Part shown: positions 26,529 through 35,230 of the stretch, piece after piece
How positions within the stretch are numbered: position 1 is the stretch's first letter
Layout: each line of letters begins with the position of its first letter
Assembly: GCA_900543975.1 (NCBI GenBank)
Contig: UQTI01000002.1
Span: 1 to 64,000, forward strand
Origin: an uncultured Prevotella sp.
GTDB taxonomy: Bacteria > Bacteroidota > Bacteroidia > Bacteroidales > Bacteroidaceae
Length of the DNA stretch: 64,000 nt
Direction of reading: 5' to 3'
Program-made: the position numbers and the translations under genes
Notes under the pieces: generated by a model
Told to the model about the DNA's origin: nothing
The model's database searches: none
Seen by the model: only the letters and a program-made list of their open reading frames with translations

Positions 26529-27098
26529 ATGAAGATTGCAGTATTGGCTTTGCAGGGAGCTTTTATCGAGCATGAACGCATGCTCGAGAAGCTTGGTGCA
26601 GAGTGTTTCGAGGTGCGTCAGTTGGCCGACTGGCAGCAACCCAAAGATGCGTTGGTCATTCCTGGTGGAGAGAGCACCACACAGCTAAAGCTCCTCAAGG
26701 ACCTTGCGCTGCTTGAGCCCGTGCGCGAATATATAGAGCACGGCGGTGCGGTGTTTGGCACCTGTGCCGGTCTCATCCTGCTCTCAAAACATGTGCAAGG
26801 GGAGGAGTTTGACCGCATCTCCACCATGGACACCGAGGTGTGTCGTAACGCTTATGGCCGTCAGCTTGGCAGCTTTTATGCAGAGGCAGAGATGAATGGT
26901 GTGGGTGTTGTGCCCATGACTTTTATCCGAGCACCTTACATAAAAAGTGTTGAGTCTCCAGCCGAGGCTCTTGCCGTTGTCGATGGTCACATCGTGGCAG
27001 CACGGCAGGGTCGACAGCTCGTCACGGCTTTTCACCCTGAGCTTAACGAAGACACACGCGTGCATGAATATTTCCTTAGGGAGATTGTCGGAAAATAA
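26529..27098 (+). CDS. pdxT: PLP synthase glutaminase subunit PdxT
   Basis: Releases ammonia from glutamine for PdxS. The 189-residue class I amidotransferase-like protein has IPGGESTTQLKLL, the nucleophile Cys in FGTCAGLILL, and the His/Glu pair in FHPELNED. A terminator follows. Confidence 0.97.
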   Translation: MKIAVLALQGAFIEHERMLEKLGAECFEVRQLADWQQPKDALVIPGGESTTQLKLLKDLALLEPVREYIEHGGAVFGTCAGLILLSKHVQGEEFDRISTMDTEVCRNAYGRQLGSFYAEAEMNGVGVVPMTFIRAPYIKSVESPAEALAVVDGHIVAARQGRQLVTAFHPELNEDTRVHEYFLREIVGK

Positions 27099-27114
27099 AC
27101 CAACTTAAATAGAT

Positions 27115-27155
27115 AAAAGGCAATGTCGGATAGAAAATCTTTGATATTGCCTTTT
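27115..27155 (+). terminator. Terminator of pdxST
   Basis: AAAAGGCAAT (27115-27124) pairs with ATTGCCTTTT (27146-27155) and is followed by a T-run. Confidence 0.9.
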
Positions 27156-27660
27156 TTTCTTCGTCATTACCTTTTTTCTCTGTCTCCGTTATTCCCTTTT
27201 TTCTGTTTTCGTCATAGCGCAACCAATTATCAGGTTATTCAAAATGCAGAAGTTAATAATCAAAAAAAACAAAAAATAAAGTTTTCGCACAAAGAGATAA
27301 ATGTTATATGGGATGGTTCTTTATTTTAATATTTCATCTAATCTGTAATGAAAACGGAGAAATGTTGAACTTTTATTCTGGCAAATTGGTTGACATGCCT
27401 CGCAAGTGATACAGTTATTCAACAGAGTATGGGGATAAGGTGAAAATCATTCAACCAATCTCAGGCTTACAGTACAAATCCATTCAACTTTTCTAGGGTA
27501 GTACAGTTGCGATTCGTAAGTGACGTGTTAACGCTTCCTAAGTGACGAGTTTACGCTTCCTAAGTGACGTGTTTGCGCTTCGTAAGTGACGTGTTAAAAA
27601 ACGCATACGATGGTGTTTCCCTCTTTTTGTCTCATTTTATTGCACCTTCTTTCCCTTCCA
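27156..27660. other. Non-coding stretch after pdxT
   Basis: About 500 bp of A/T-rich sequence between two terminators, with no convincing gene on either strand. Short frames here lack any recognisable protein feature. The only structure I see is the 22-bp tandem repeat at 27509-27596. Confidence 0.6.
27509..27596. repeat. 22-bp tandem repeat, four copies
   Basis: Four head-to-tail units close to ACGCTTCCTAAGTGACGTGTTT, with substitutions mainly at the fourth to eighth and last positions. It lies in an otherwise featureless gap. Each unit contains AAGTGACG. It could be a variable-number repeat or a protein-binding array. Confidence 0.9.
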
Positions 27661-27670
27661 TAAAAAAAAA

Positions 27671-27703
27671 GGCAATGCCCAAGATTATCCATCTGGCATT
27701 GCC
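27671..27703 (-). terminator. Terminator of the RNase G gene
   Basis: GGCAATGCC (27671-27679) pairs with GGCATTGCC (27695-27703). Read leftward, the stem is followed by nine T, a strong intrinsic terminator. Confidence 0.9.
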
Positions 27704-27766
27704 CTTTCTTGTATTCGCTTTTCTTGAAAAACGTTGTTTTCTTAAAACCTTTTTCCTTTACTTTTC

Positions 27767-29341
27767 TTATTTCGTCTCAATCTCTTCCTTCATGTCTATG
27801 AACTGCTTCTTGCTGTCATAGAACTCATACTGCAAGAACGAAAGTTTTTGAGATGAGAGGATGTGAACGCCGAAACCATATTTGAGCTTCCATTTCAGCT
27901 TGAGCGAGAACAGACCCTTGTTGATGAACGCGGCAACGTAAGGATGGACATAAAGATAGAATGTCTTTATTCCAATCTTGTTTACCAGCTGGTCAATCTT
28001 GCTTTCGAGCTGCTCCGTGAAGAGAATGCTTGACTTAATCTTGCCTGTTCCAAAGCATGAAGGACAGGTCTCCTCAACATTAACGTCCATGGCAGGGCGC
28101 ACACGCTGGCGTGTAATCTGCATCAGTCCAAACTTGCTCAGAGGCAAGATGTTGTGGCGTGCGCGGTCCTTCTGCATGTTCTTGCACATGCGCTCGTAGA
28201 GCATCTGCCGGTCCTCGGCGAGGTTCATGTCTATAAAGTCGACAACGATGATGCCACCCATGTCGCGTAGGCGGAGCTGGCGTGCAAGCTCGTCGGCGGC
28301 TCCCAAGTTCACGTCAAGGGCGTTGGCTTCCTGTCCGTTGTCAGAGTGGGAGCGGTTCCCGCTGTTCACATCGACAACATGCAGGGCTTCTGTGTGCTCT
28401 ATTATAAGATAAGCGCCATGTTTGTAATTGACGGTTTTTCCGAAGCTCGACTTTATCTGCTTTGTGACGTTGAAATTGTCGAAGATTGGCACCTTGCCTG
28501 TGTACAGTTTCACGATGTCGGCTTTGTCGGGCGCAATCATCGTTACATAGTGTTTCACCTCGTTGTAGATAGACTCGTCGTTTACATAGATGTTCTCGTA
28601 AGTGGGGTTGAACAAGTCTCTTATCAAGGCTACTGCTCGTCCTGTTTCCTCAAAGATAAGTTGTGGGCGCTGTTGTGTTTTCTGGACCTTTGTGAGTGCT
28701 TCTTCCCAACGCTTGTTGAGAATTTTCATCTCCATGTCCAGTTCGGCAACTCTCTTGCCTTCAGCCACGGTGCGCACAATGACGCCGCAGTTTTTAGGCT
28801 TTATGCTGTTTATGAGTTGCTTAAGGCGTGCTCTCTCTTCGCCGCTCTTAATTTTGCTTGACACCGACACCTTGTCGCCGAAAGGCATGAGGACAAGGTA
28901 GCGTCCTGCGAAACTTATCTCTCCTGTAAGGCGTGGACCCTTGGTAGAAATCGGTTCTTTCACGATCTGTACCAACACCTCCTGACCCACCTTCAGGGTA
29001 TTCTGTACGCTGCCGTCTTTCTTGAGGTCTGGCAGCTTGGTTGCTTTAGCAAATGGAAACAGTTTTCTTCTGTCGCTCTCAACCTGCTTGAGATATTTCT
29101 CAAACGAGTTGAACTGGGTTCCCAAGTCAAGATAATGGAGAAAGGCGTCACGCTCATAGCCCACATCCACAAAACAGGCATTGAGACCCGGCATGAGCTT
29201 CTTTACCTTTGCTATGTAAATGTTGCCAACAGAGTAGGACACGGCACGCGGCTCATACTGGTATTCTACCAACCGTTTGTCTTCGAGCAGCGCGATGGCC
29301 ACGTCTTTCTGTTGGACGTCTATAACGACTTCGCTTGTCAT
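27767..29341 (-). CDS. rng: Ribonuclease E/G family endoribonuclease
   Basis: Single-strand endoribonuclease for rRNA maturation and mRNA decay. The 524-residue protein has an N-terminal S1-like RNA-binding domain (about 35-125), the catalytic region with VVDFIDMNLAEDRQ, and the zinc-link cysteines in CPSCFGTGK. It lacks the long C-terminal scaffold of enterobacterial RNase E and so is RNase G-sized. HU and the mini-protein gene lie upstream, separated by a terminator. Confidence 0.95.
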   Translation of the reverse strand: MTSEVVIDVQQKDVAIALLEDKRLVEYQYEPRAVSYSVGNIYIAKVKKLMPGLNACFVDVGYERDAFLHYLDLGTQFNSFEKYLKQVESDRRKLFPFAKATKLPDLKKDGSVQNTLKVGQEVLVQIVKEPISTKGPRLTGEISFAGRYLVLMPFGDKVSVSSKIKSGEERARLKQLINSIKPKNCGVIVRTVAEGKRVAELDMEMKILNKRWEEALTKVQKTQQRPQLIFEETGRAVALIRDLFNPTYENIYVNDESIYNEVKHYVTMIAPDKADIVKLYTGKVPIFDNFNVTKQIKSSFGKTVNYKHGAYLIIEHTEALHVVDVNSGNRSHSDNGQEANALDVNLGAADELARQLRLRDMGGIIVVDFIDMNLAEDRQMLYERMCKNMQKDRARHNILPLSKFGLMQITRQRVRPAMDVNVEETCPSCFGTGKIKSSILFTEQLESKIDQLVNKIGIKTFYLYVHPYVAAFINKGLFSLKLKWKLKYGFGVHILSSQKLSFLQYEFYDSKKQFIDMKEEIETK

Positions 29342-29376
29342 TTCTCTTTTTTCCTTTTAATGTTAAAAACAAAAAA

Positions 29377-29417
29377 GGGCGTGTCAAAGGACCCTCAGTG
29401 GATACATTGACGCGCCC
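29377..29417 (-). terminator. Terminator upstream of rng
   Basis: GGGCGTGTCAA (29377-29387) pairs with TTGACGCGCCC (29407-29417), with one G-T pair. Leftward it runs into CCCTTTTTT. It ends the HU/mini-protein transcripts. Confidence 0.85.
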
Positions 29418-29466
29418 CATAACAGAACTTCAATACTGAAGCCAAGTAATTATTTCCCTTAGGGGT

Positions 29467-29556
29467 TTACTTGCTCTTATGTCTGTTTTTTCTTAATCTT
29501 TTTTTACGCTTGTGCGTAGCCATCTTGTGTCCCTTTTTTTTCTTTCCGTTTGGCAT
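29467..29556 (-). CDS. 29-residue basic protein, AURKAIP1/COX24 type
   Basis: A tiny gene encoding MPNGKKKKGHKMATHKRKKR followed by LRKNRHKSK. More than half of the residues are Lys, Arg or His. This matches, from memory, the very short Bacteroidota proteins annotated as AURKAIP1/COX24-domain, relatives of mitochondrial small-subunit protein mS38; a ribosome-bound role is therefore likely but inferred. It lies between hu and rng, 93 bp from HU's stop, and ends before a strong terminator. Gene finders often miss it because of its length. Confidence 0.8.
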   Translation of the reverse strand: MPNGKKKKGHKMATHKRKKRLRKNRHKSK

Positions 29557-29649
29557 AGCTTTAATTTATTAAAATGATTATTATGTGTTATGATGTTTTG
29601 TTCCTGTGAAACTTGATTCACTGAAATCAAATTGTATGTGCAGTTTTTT

Positions 29650-29934
29650 TTATTTGCCTTCCTTCATCTGGTCAACGAAGCATTTTGCTGGCTTAAAGCT
29701 TGGCAAGTCGTGAGCCTCGATAATCATTGTGGTCTTCTGAAGGATGTTGCGTGCTGTCTTTGCTGCTCTGTGCTTGATGACGAAGCTTCCGAAACCTCTC
29801 AGATAGACGTTCTCCTTATCCTCGAGAAGACTGCTCTTGATCGATTCCATGAAACTCTCAACAACTACAGCCACGTCCTTTTTCTGGAGACCAGTGTTCA
29901 TGGCTATCTTGTTAATTATATCTGCCTTAGTCAT
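29650..29934 (-). CDS. HU-family DNA-binding protein
   Basis: A 94-residue histone-like protein that bends DNA. It starts MTKADIINKIAMNTGLQKKD and carries the DNA-binding arm segment (ENVYLRGFGSFVIKHRAAKT, NILQKTTMIIEAHDLPSFKP). Length and order are normal; the C-terminus is slightly short. A TAnnTTTG box is 49 bp upstream. Confidence 0.95.
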   Translation of the reverse strand: MTKADIINKIAMNTGLQKKDVAVVVESFMESIKSSLLEDKENVYLRGFGSFVIKHRAAKTARNILQKTTMIIEAHDLPSFKPAKCFVDQMKEGK

Positions 29935-29982
29935 TTGAATGTAATTTTACTTTTATGATTTAACTCTTTTCTTTTCGAAATG

Positions 29983-29990
29983 CAAAGATA
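29983..29990 (-). promoter_or_regulatory. -7 box of the HU gene
   Basis: TATCTTTG on the minus strand matches TAnnTTTG. No clean TTG is present at 19-21 bp, so the call rests on the -7 element and position. Confidence 0.5.
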
Positions 29991-30091
29991 CGAGTTTTTC
30001 CTTTCATATTAAAATTTTTCTATCTCTTTTTTGTAAATAGGCTCGTTTATTGCCATAATTTTACTAAATGAGGAGACTTTTTTGCTATACC

Positions 30092-30880
30092 TTAATAGAA
30101 ATGAGATTGTTCAAACGCTACGTTGTCAAAGATTATGTGGTCATTTGTCTTGTCGAGTTTGAACACATAGTTGTTGAACAACAGCGTGTCGCCTTTGATA
30201 CTGTATTTTCCGTTCACGGCATAATCTTGTCCGTCTGTAATGCTTATCTGGTTGCCTCTGATGGAGAACGTAAACTCAATATCCTTGCGTGGCGTGCTCC
30301 ACGATCCTTCTATCCATTTATAATCATCGCTTATCAACCGCGACTCTTCTTCTATGCTTGTAGTGTTGTCCACATTGGTTCTCTCAAACAATGTCGACTC
30401 GTCGTTGTCACGGTCATCGTCATAATTGGAAAAGACGTTGTTCACGCATCTGGTGACAACAATGACAACGACAAACAAGATGGTTACAGCAAAGATGATT
30501 GTGCGAACAACTTCTTTTCTGTTTATAAACTGATTGTCTGACTTCTTGTTGAGCTTGGCCTTGCCGCTGAGGAGCATGCGCAGGTCGGCATATCGGTCTT
30601 GAAGGCTTGAGGTGCTGTTTGAACGTTTAGCTTTTGAGCTTCTTCCGTTATATTGGCTTGTGTGCAGTTTTTTACCATGATCATTGCTTGTTGTCGTGTT
30701 TTGACTATACAAGTTGTCGACATTACTGTTTATCTCGTCATCCCCGTTCTTGTCGTCTTCATTTTCTACATTATATATAAAAGGTGTGCCGCAACGAGGA
30801 CACACACAAGCCTTTTCCAATATGCCTGGAGCTATTTCCTCTTCAAACTTATATTTACATTTAGGACATCTTATTTCCAT
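30092..30880 (-). CDS. Zinc-ribbon protein with one membrane helix
   Basis: A 262-residue protein of unknown function. An N-terminal zinc ribbon has Cys5/Cys8 (CPKC) and Cys27/Cys30 (CPRC). A polar, low-complexity linker follows (about 40-118), then one membrane helix (about 127-143) and an extracytoplasmic domain of about 115 residues that is beta-rich (WIEGSWSTPRKDIEFTFSI). The ribbon would sit in the cytosol and the C-terminal domain outside it. It is the last gene of the tubulin-like/vWA block, 155 bp after the coiled-coil gene. Confidence 0.75.
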   Translation of the reverse strand: MEIRCPKCKYKFEEEIAPGILEKACVCPRCGTPFIYNVENEDDKNGDDEINSNVDNLYSQNTTTSNDHGKKLHTSQYNGRSSKAKRSNSTSSLQDRYADLRMLLSGKAKLNKKSDNQFINRKEVVRTIIFAVTILFVVVIVVTRCVNNVFSNYDDDRDNDESTLFERTNVDNTTSIEEESRLISDDYKWIEGSWSTPRKDIEFTFSIRGNQISITDGQDYAVNGKYSIKGDTLLFNNYVFKLDKTNDHIIFDNVAFEQSHFY

Positions 30881-31035
30881 CTCTTCAAATCATTTTCTGT
30901 TTTATGGTTTAATTGTTGGGGTGTTGATAAGCATTCCGTTTTAGAATGCTTGAATATTTATTCCTTATTTTGGTTTTTAGATTTATATTTATCGGCATTT
31001 CAGATGTGTTTTGCTTTTCAGCCAACAAGTTCATT

Positions 31036-31674
31036 TTAGCCAACAAACTCGATCTGGGCTTTTTTGGTTACTTTCCATGTCCCGTCTGTCATCGTTGCTG
31101 TTCCTTCCTCACGGGTGATGATGTGTCGAGGAATGGAGCTTGTGGTTGATAGAATCTTGCACACGGGTTTTACAAACTGTGACACGGAGATATTGGCTGT
31201 GGCCACGGCATCTGGCGTGTTGAGCATGGTGAAACGGCCGTTGACATTGTCTTTGGTGACAAGACAGTATATTGAGCTTCCAGGTTGTTCCTTTGTGGAA
31301 GGTGAACAAAACTCGCCCGAAGGGGTGGGGGCGGAGAAAAACAGAGTTGTCGGTTCTTCGCTTTTGCTTGCTTCAACAACATCTCTTGCTTCGCTTTTGG
31401 CTGATGCTTCATTCTTAACACCCCCATCGTTTCCAACAGAATAAGAGCTCTCTATAGACGTGTTTATAGTGGAACCCATGACGTTGTTGTCTTTCAACTT
31501 TTTGGCTTCCAAGGTGCTGAGCAGTTGTTCTATTTTCAGATTCTGTTCGTTCAGAGTCTTTTCTATCTCGTTGTTTTTCTTTTCCAGCTGTTCCAACCGC
31601 TCGTTTAGGGCTGCGATGAGCTGCTCTGTCGACTCATCGCTTCCTCCCAACATGTTTTTAATGAATGATGCCAT
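31036..31674 (-). CDS. Coiled-coil protein of the tubulin-like block
   Basis: A 212-residue protein with no family I recognise. Residues about 15-65 form a heptad-rich coiled coil (LIAALNERLEQLEKKNNEIE), followed by a Ser-rich linker (about 66-125) and a C-terminal domain of about 85 residues (SSIYCLVTKDNVNGRFTML, then TDGTWKVTKKAQIEFVG). No signal peptide or membrane helix. It lies 48 bp downstream of the giant ATPase-like gene, so it could be an adaptor or polymer-associated protein; this is inference. Confidence 0.7.
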   Translation of the reverse strand: MASFIKNMLGGSDESTEQLIAALNERLEQLEKKNNEIEKTLNEQNLKIEQLLSTLEAKKLKDNNVMGSTINTSIESSYSVGNDGGVKNEASAKSEARDVVEASKSEEPTTLFFSAPTPSGEFCSPSTKEQPGSSIYCLVTKDNVNGRFTMLNTPDAVATANISVSQFVKPVCKILSTTSSIPRHIITREEGTATMTDGTWKVTKKAQIEFVG

Positions 31675-31722
31675 TTTTTTTCAGGTTTCCTGTTTTAAGA
31701 TTGATATCGTTCATGGAGCGTC

Positions 31723-34700
31723 TCATTCGTCCTTGAGGTTCTCAATGAGATTGTCGCGGATTGCTCCGATGATGGGATAGAAGAACACGGCATCTTCTAT
31801 TATGTCGTTGCCGTTTTTCTCTTCCATGTTGCGGTTCATAAATTGCCATCCGTTAGCCAAATGGTGCTCCAGATCTTTGCCCACGAGCTGTCTGAAGGTC
31901 TGAAGGGCTTTATAGTTGACGAGGAAGGTGTCGACGATATGGATGTCGTCGCACATTGTGTTGAAGAAGTTGTTAAACTCTTCCACGCTCTTCACCACCA
32001 TGTCGCGCACCTCTTGATGCTGCATGTCGTCATAGCGAATTTGCTCCTTGTCTGTGTTTGAGAACACATATTTGAGATTGCTGTCGTAGCTGTCGAGCAT
32101 GGTGTTGAGCTTCTCCACATCCATTATGCCTGACGCTGTCCGTGTTTGCATGAGAGCACCACGGCAGGTTATCTGCTTTGGTTCGTTGCGTTCCATGATC
32201 ACGCTCAGACCATCTTCGCCAGCGGTCTGACCATACACCTTTTCAAAGATGTAACGTGTTATTTGGTCGAGGTCGCGTTGTGATCCAACGATGTCGAGCA
32301 CCTTTGACCCTGTGCCGCTGAACATGACGCTTCTCGGCATCTCTATCTGTCGATGGCGCATCATGCTGGCAACATAATAGATTATAGCGCTGTAGAAATA
32401 GACAAACACCACTTTGCGCGTTGTGTCCTCGTTCAGACGCAGATTATAGCTGAACGTGTCGTTTCCGCGTGTCACCTTGTTGTTCTCTATGGAGAAGAGG
32501 AAGGCGTTTATGTCCTCCGATCTGCGCTTGTTCTCAATGTCTGCAAGAATGCCGCTAAGCTCACCGTAGCGGTCGTCGTCGCCATCGAAAAGCTGTCTGA
32601 AATAATGGACATATTTTTGTGTCATGGGGTTGCTGTCGCCGTGTGGCACATCGCTAAACGCGTCGCCAAACAGCACGTTGGCGGCAAATCTGAATGATGT
32701 CACTATTGACGGTTGGCTTGCTCCTGGTTCAAAGACTACAACGTCGCTGGACCCGCCGCCAATGTCGATGCTGGCCACGCTCGATGCTGCTCCTCTAAAC
32801 TTGCTTGAACATTTGTAATAATAGTAGGGCGCTACAGATTCTGACATCTGCACAATGTTGTCGGCAGCATTTCGCAGGCCGAAGACGTTGCCCATAATCT
32901 TGTTCCACATTTCGCCCATTTTTCTTACGTTTCCTACCTTCATGCTTAAAGGGTAGAACCACACAAGGCGTGTTTTCTGCAAGTCGCCGTTTCCCAACAG
33001 CACCTTGGTGCGCATGAGCAGGGCCAGCTCGGTGAGCAGAGCTTTCACTCTTTTGTTGGCTGTTGTTTCTGTGCTCCATTTGAGGTTGGCCACAATGCGG
33101 TTGCCGTAGCCCACACTTTCTTTCTCATAAATGAACGGCAGGTTGGCATCGCCAAGACTCACAATCTCGTCGATGGTCGTTGCGTCCATGCGTTCACTTT
33201 CAGAAAGGGCTGTGCGCAGAGGGAAAGCATAGTCGGCTCCAATCTCTTTGGGAAGCAACTCTTGCTTCATCAACGCGTCATAGAGAAGATTGCTGCCGTT
33301 GTAGAGCGTGGCGAGCAGACGTTCGCGCGTTGTCGACTGCAACGTGAACGTCTCGGGTTGGCCTCCTTCTTGAATGCACTCTATGTGGGTGTTGGTCGTT
33401 CCGAAGTCGACAGCAAAGGTGTAGCTCTCGTGTCCTTCAATGTGGTCAGCCCATTTGGGACAGATGACACCTTGTGTCAGGCAGTTGCCGTCGGCATCGG
33501 AGAGCGCGAGCTGCATATAGTCAAACTCGTCGGTCACGCGATAATAGGTTGTGCCGACGCGCTTCTCTGCCTTCATGCTGCGTTCTCTGCGGCATAAATG
33601 GTCTGGTGCCACTTCGCTCATGTAGCCGTTGTGCATGAAGGAGAGGTCCAAATGGCAATGTTCCATCTGTCCGATGGCTCTATCCACGAGTTGCACGTTA
33701 TACTGGTTCAGACCCTTGCATCTTACGAAGGGGAACAGGGCTACGGCGAAAGGCACGGTGATGAAATGGCCTCTGTTGTTCTTTGCATCGAACGAGAGAT
33801 CCCCGTTTTGCGACTCTAAATATGTTCTTGTTAGGGTTATGAATGCTCCTTGCTTCCTTACCGGAATGCGCAGGATGACCTTCACGCTTTCCGTGGCACC
33901 CATGCAGCTGCGTTTCATCTCGAACATGGGTAGTCCTGCCACCGTGCCCCATAGGTCGGCAGCATTGAAATAGCGGAAGAACAGAGGTTTTATAGGCAAG
34001 AGAAAGCTCTTTGCATCGTTCGTGGCTCCTGTGTCAACACTTGCTATGTTGCCATTAAAGAAGCACTGGTCATCGATGGTGTAGTCGAGCTTAATGAGCG
34101 ATGGCTGAAGGAAATCGTCATCGGTAAGCCAAGCATATTGGTGCGTTGTGGCAGGCAGAGTGCGTTGCTCGGGCTCCATTGCATAGTCTTTAGGTGTGAT
34201 GTGTATGGCATCATCCCAATTGTTGGTTATGTATCGCCATGGGTTTGCAGCCGTTGCGTTAAGATCGTTCTGCAGCACGAGAGGCATGTGTTCCTCGTTG
34301 TCGGCTTTGCGTGTAGGTCGTAGCATGAAATCGCTCTGCTTGATGTTTTCCAGAATGTCTTGACGCTTTATGCCGTAGAGCGGCATTCCAAGCGTTTCCA
34401 AACCACCTTCAAGCTGCTTGTAGTTGCTGTACAGAAAGTTGCGTGCTCTGTCCACACTCTCAATGTCGAGGGCCATTGGGTTTCCTATTTCTCTGACAAT
34501 CTCGTCGTGCAGCTGTTGAGGCATGAATTCCATGCAGCGTATAATGTAGCTGTTCACCTCGCCGCACCACTCTTTAAGTTGTGGGTAGGCGGTGAAGAGG
34601 GCGTAAATGTATTTTACAAAATGTGGTTCCCTCATGTAAAGAGGTCTCCATGAGTCGAAGAGCTTCACGTTCTGTTCCACCTGTAGGTCTATGAGTCCCT

Positions 34701-35214
34701 TCTCTGCGTTGGGTGAAGCCATGAACAGGGTTACGGGCGATGTGGAACCAATGACCTGGTTGCCGTAAACAAGGAAGAAAATGTTGTCCATCTTGTCAAA
34801 GTTGAACGCTTCCTTGTCTTGCTCAAGAAACATCTCTATGGTTTCGCCTAGAAGACGGTGCTGCGGGTTCTCCTTCAGTCGTGCTGTCTCTGCCGTTTTG
34901 TTCCATTTTATGATGTGCAGTTTTGTTCCCAACTCTTCCAGGTTGAAGAACAGTTGTGCAATGTCCAACGCACCGGCCACAAGCTTTTCGTCCATCAGCT
35001 CGCCTTGCAGGTTATTGTGCATGGCGAGTCGTTGGAATGCGTTCTTTACAAGGTCCATCTGTGCAAACGGGCTTGGTATGGCTGTGCGCGGTTTTTGTGA
35101 CAGTCCGCCGTTTGGATCGGCAATCATATCAATCTCGTCGGCCGAGTATTGGCTGTTGAGTTCGATCCATCCTTCACCTGTGGTTTTGTTGTTGTAAGAT
35201 AATATGTTGCTCAT
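31723..35214 (-). CDS. Giant protein with C-terminal actin/Hsp70-type ATPase domain
   Basis: A 1163-residue cytosolic protein. The first ~590 residues match nothing I know. From about 595 the actin/Hsp70 fold signatures appear: phosphate 1 loop FAVDFGTTNTHIE (Phe600 on), phosphate 2 loop SIDIGGGSSDVVVF (Asp817) and adenosine motif MFSGTGSKVLDI (Met964 on). These predict ATP binding. It lacks the canonical DnaK substrate domain. A long open frame starts at 35262, but MSNILSYNNKT at 35214 is preferred because the upstream part overlaps the tubulin-like gene's 3' end. It lies 16 bp after the tubulin-like gene, indicating co-translation. Possible relatives are SrfB-like proteins, but that is only a guess. 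Confidence 0.8.
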   Translation of the reverse strand: MSNILSYNNKTTGEGWIELNSQYSADEIDMIADPNGGLSQKPRTAIPSPFAQMDLVKNAFQRLAMHNNLQGELMDEKLVAGALDIAQLFFNLEELGTKLHIIKWNKTAETARLKENPQHRLLGETIEMFLEQDKEAFNFDKMDNIFFLVYGNQVIGSTSPVTLFMASPNAEKGLIDLQVEQNVKLFDSWRPLYMREPHFVKYIYALFTAYPQLKEWCGEVNSYIIRCMEFMPQQLHDEIVREIGNPMALDIESVDRARNFLYSNYKQLEGGLETLGMPLYGIKRQDILENIKQSDFMLRPTRKADNEEHMPLVLQNDLNATAANPWRYITNNWDDAIHITPKDYAMEPEQRTLPATTHQYAWLTDDDFLQPSLIKLDYTIDDQCFFNGNIASVDTGATNDAKSFLLPIKPLFFRYFNAADLWGTVAGLPMFEMKRSCMGATESVKVILRIPVRKQGAFITLTRTYLESQNGDLSFDAKNNRGHFITVPFAVALFPFVRCKGLNQYNVQLVDRAIGQMEHCHLDLSFMHNGYMSEVAPDHLCRRERSMKAEKRVGTTYYRVTDEFDYMQLALSDADGNCLTQGVICPKWADHIEGHESYTFAVDFGTTNTHIECIQEGGQPETFTLQSTTRERLLATLYNGSNLLYDALMKQELLPKEIGADYAFPLRTALSESERMDATTIDEIVSLGDANLPFIYEKESVGYGNRIVANLKWSTETTANKRVKALLTELALLMRTKVLLGNGDLQKTRLVWFYPLSMKVGNVRKMGEMWNKIMGNVFGLRNAADNIVQMSESVAPYYYYKCSSKFRGAASSVASIDIGGGSSDVVVFEPGASQPSIVTSFRFAANVLFGDAFSDVPHGDSNPMTQKYVHYFRQLFDGDDDRYGELSGILADIENKRRSEDINAFLFSIENNKVTRGNDTFSYNLRLNEDTTRKVVFVYFYSAIIYYVASMMRHRQIEMPRSVMFSGTGSKVLDIVGSQRDLDQITRYIFEKVYGQTAGEDGLSVIMERNEPKQITCRGALMQTRTASGIMDVEKLNTMLDSYDSNLKYVFSNTDKEQIRYDDMQHQEVRDMVVKSVEEFNNFFNTMCDDIHIVDTFLVNYKALQTFRQLVGKDLEHHLANGWQFMNRNMEEKNGNDIIEDAVFFYPIIGAIRDNLIENLKDE

Positions 35215-35230
35215 TTTTTTCTTCTTGTGT

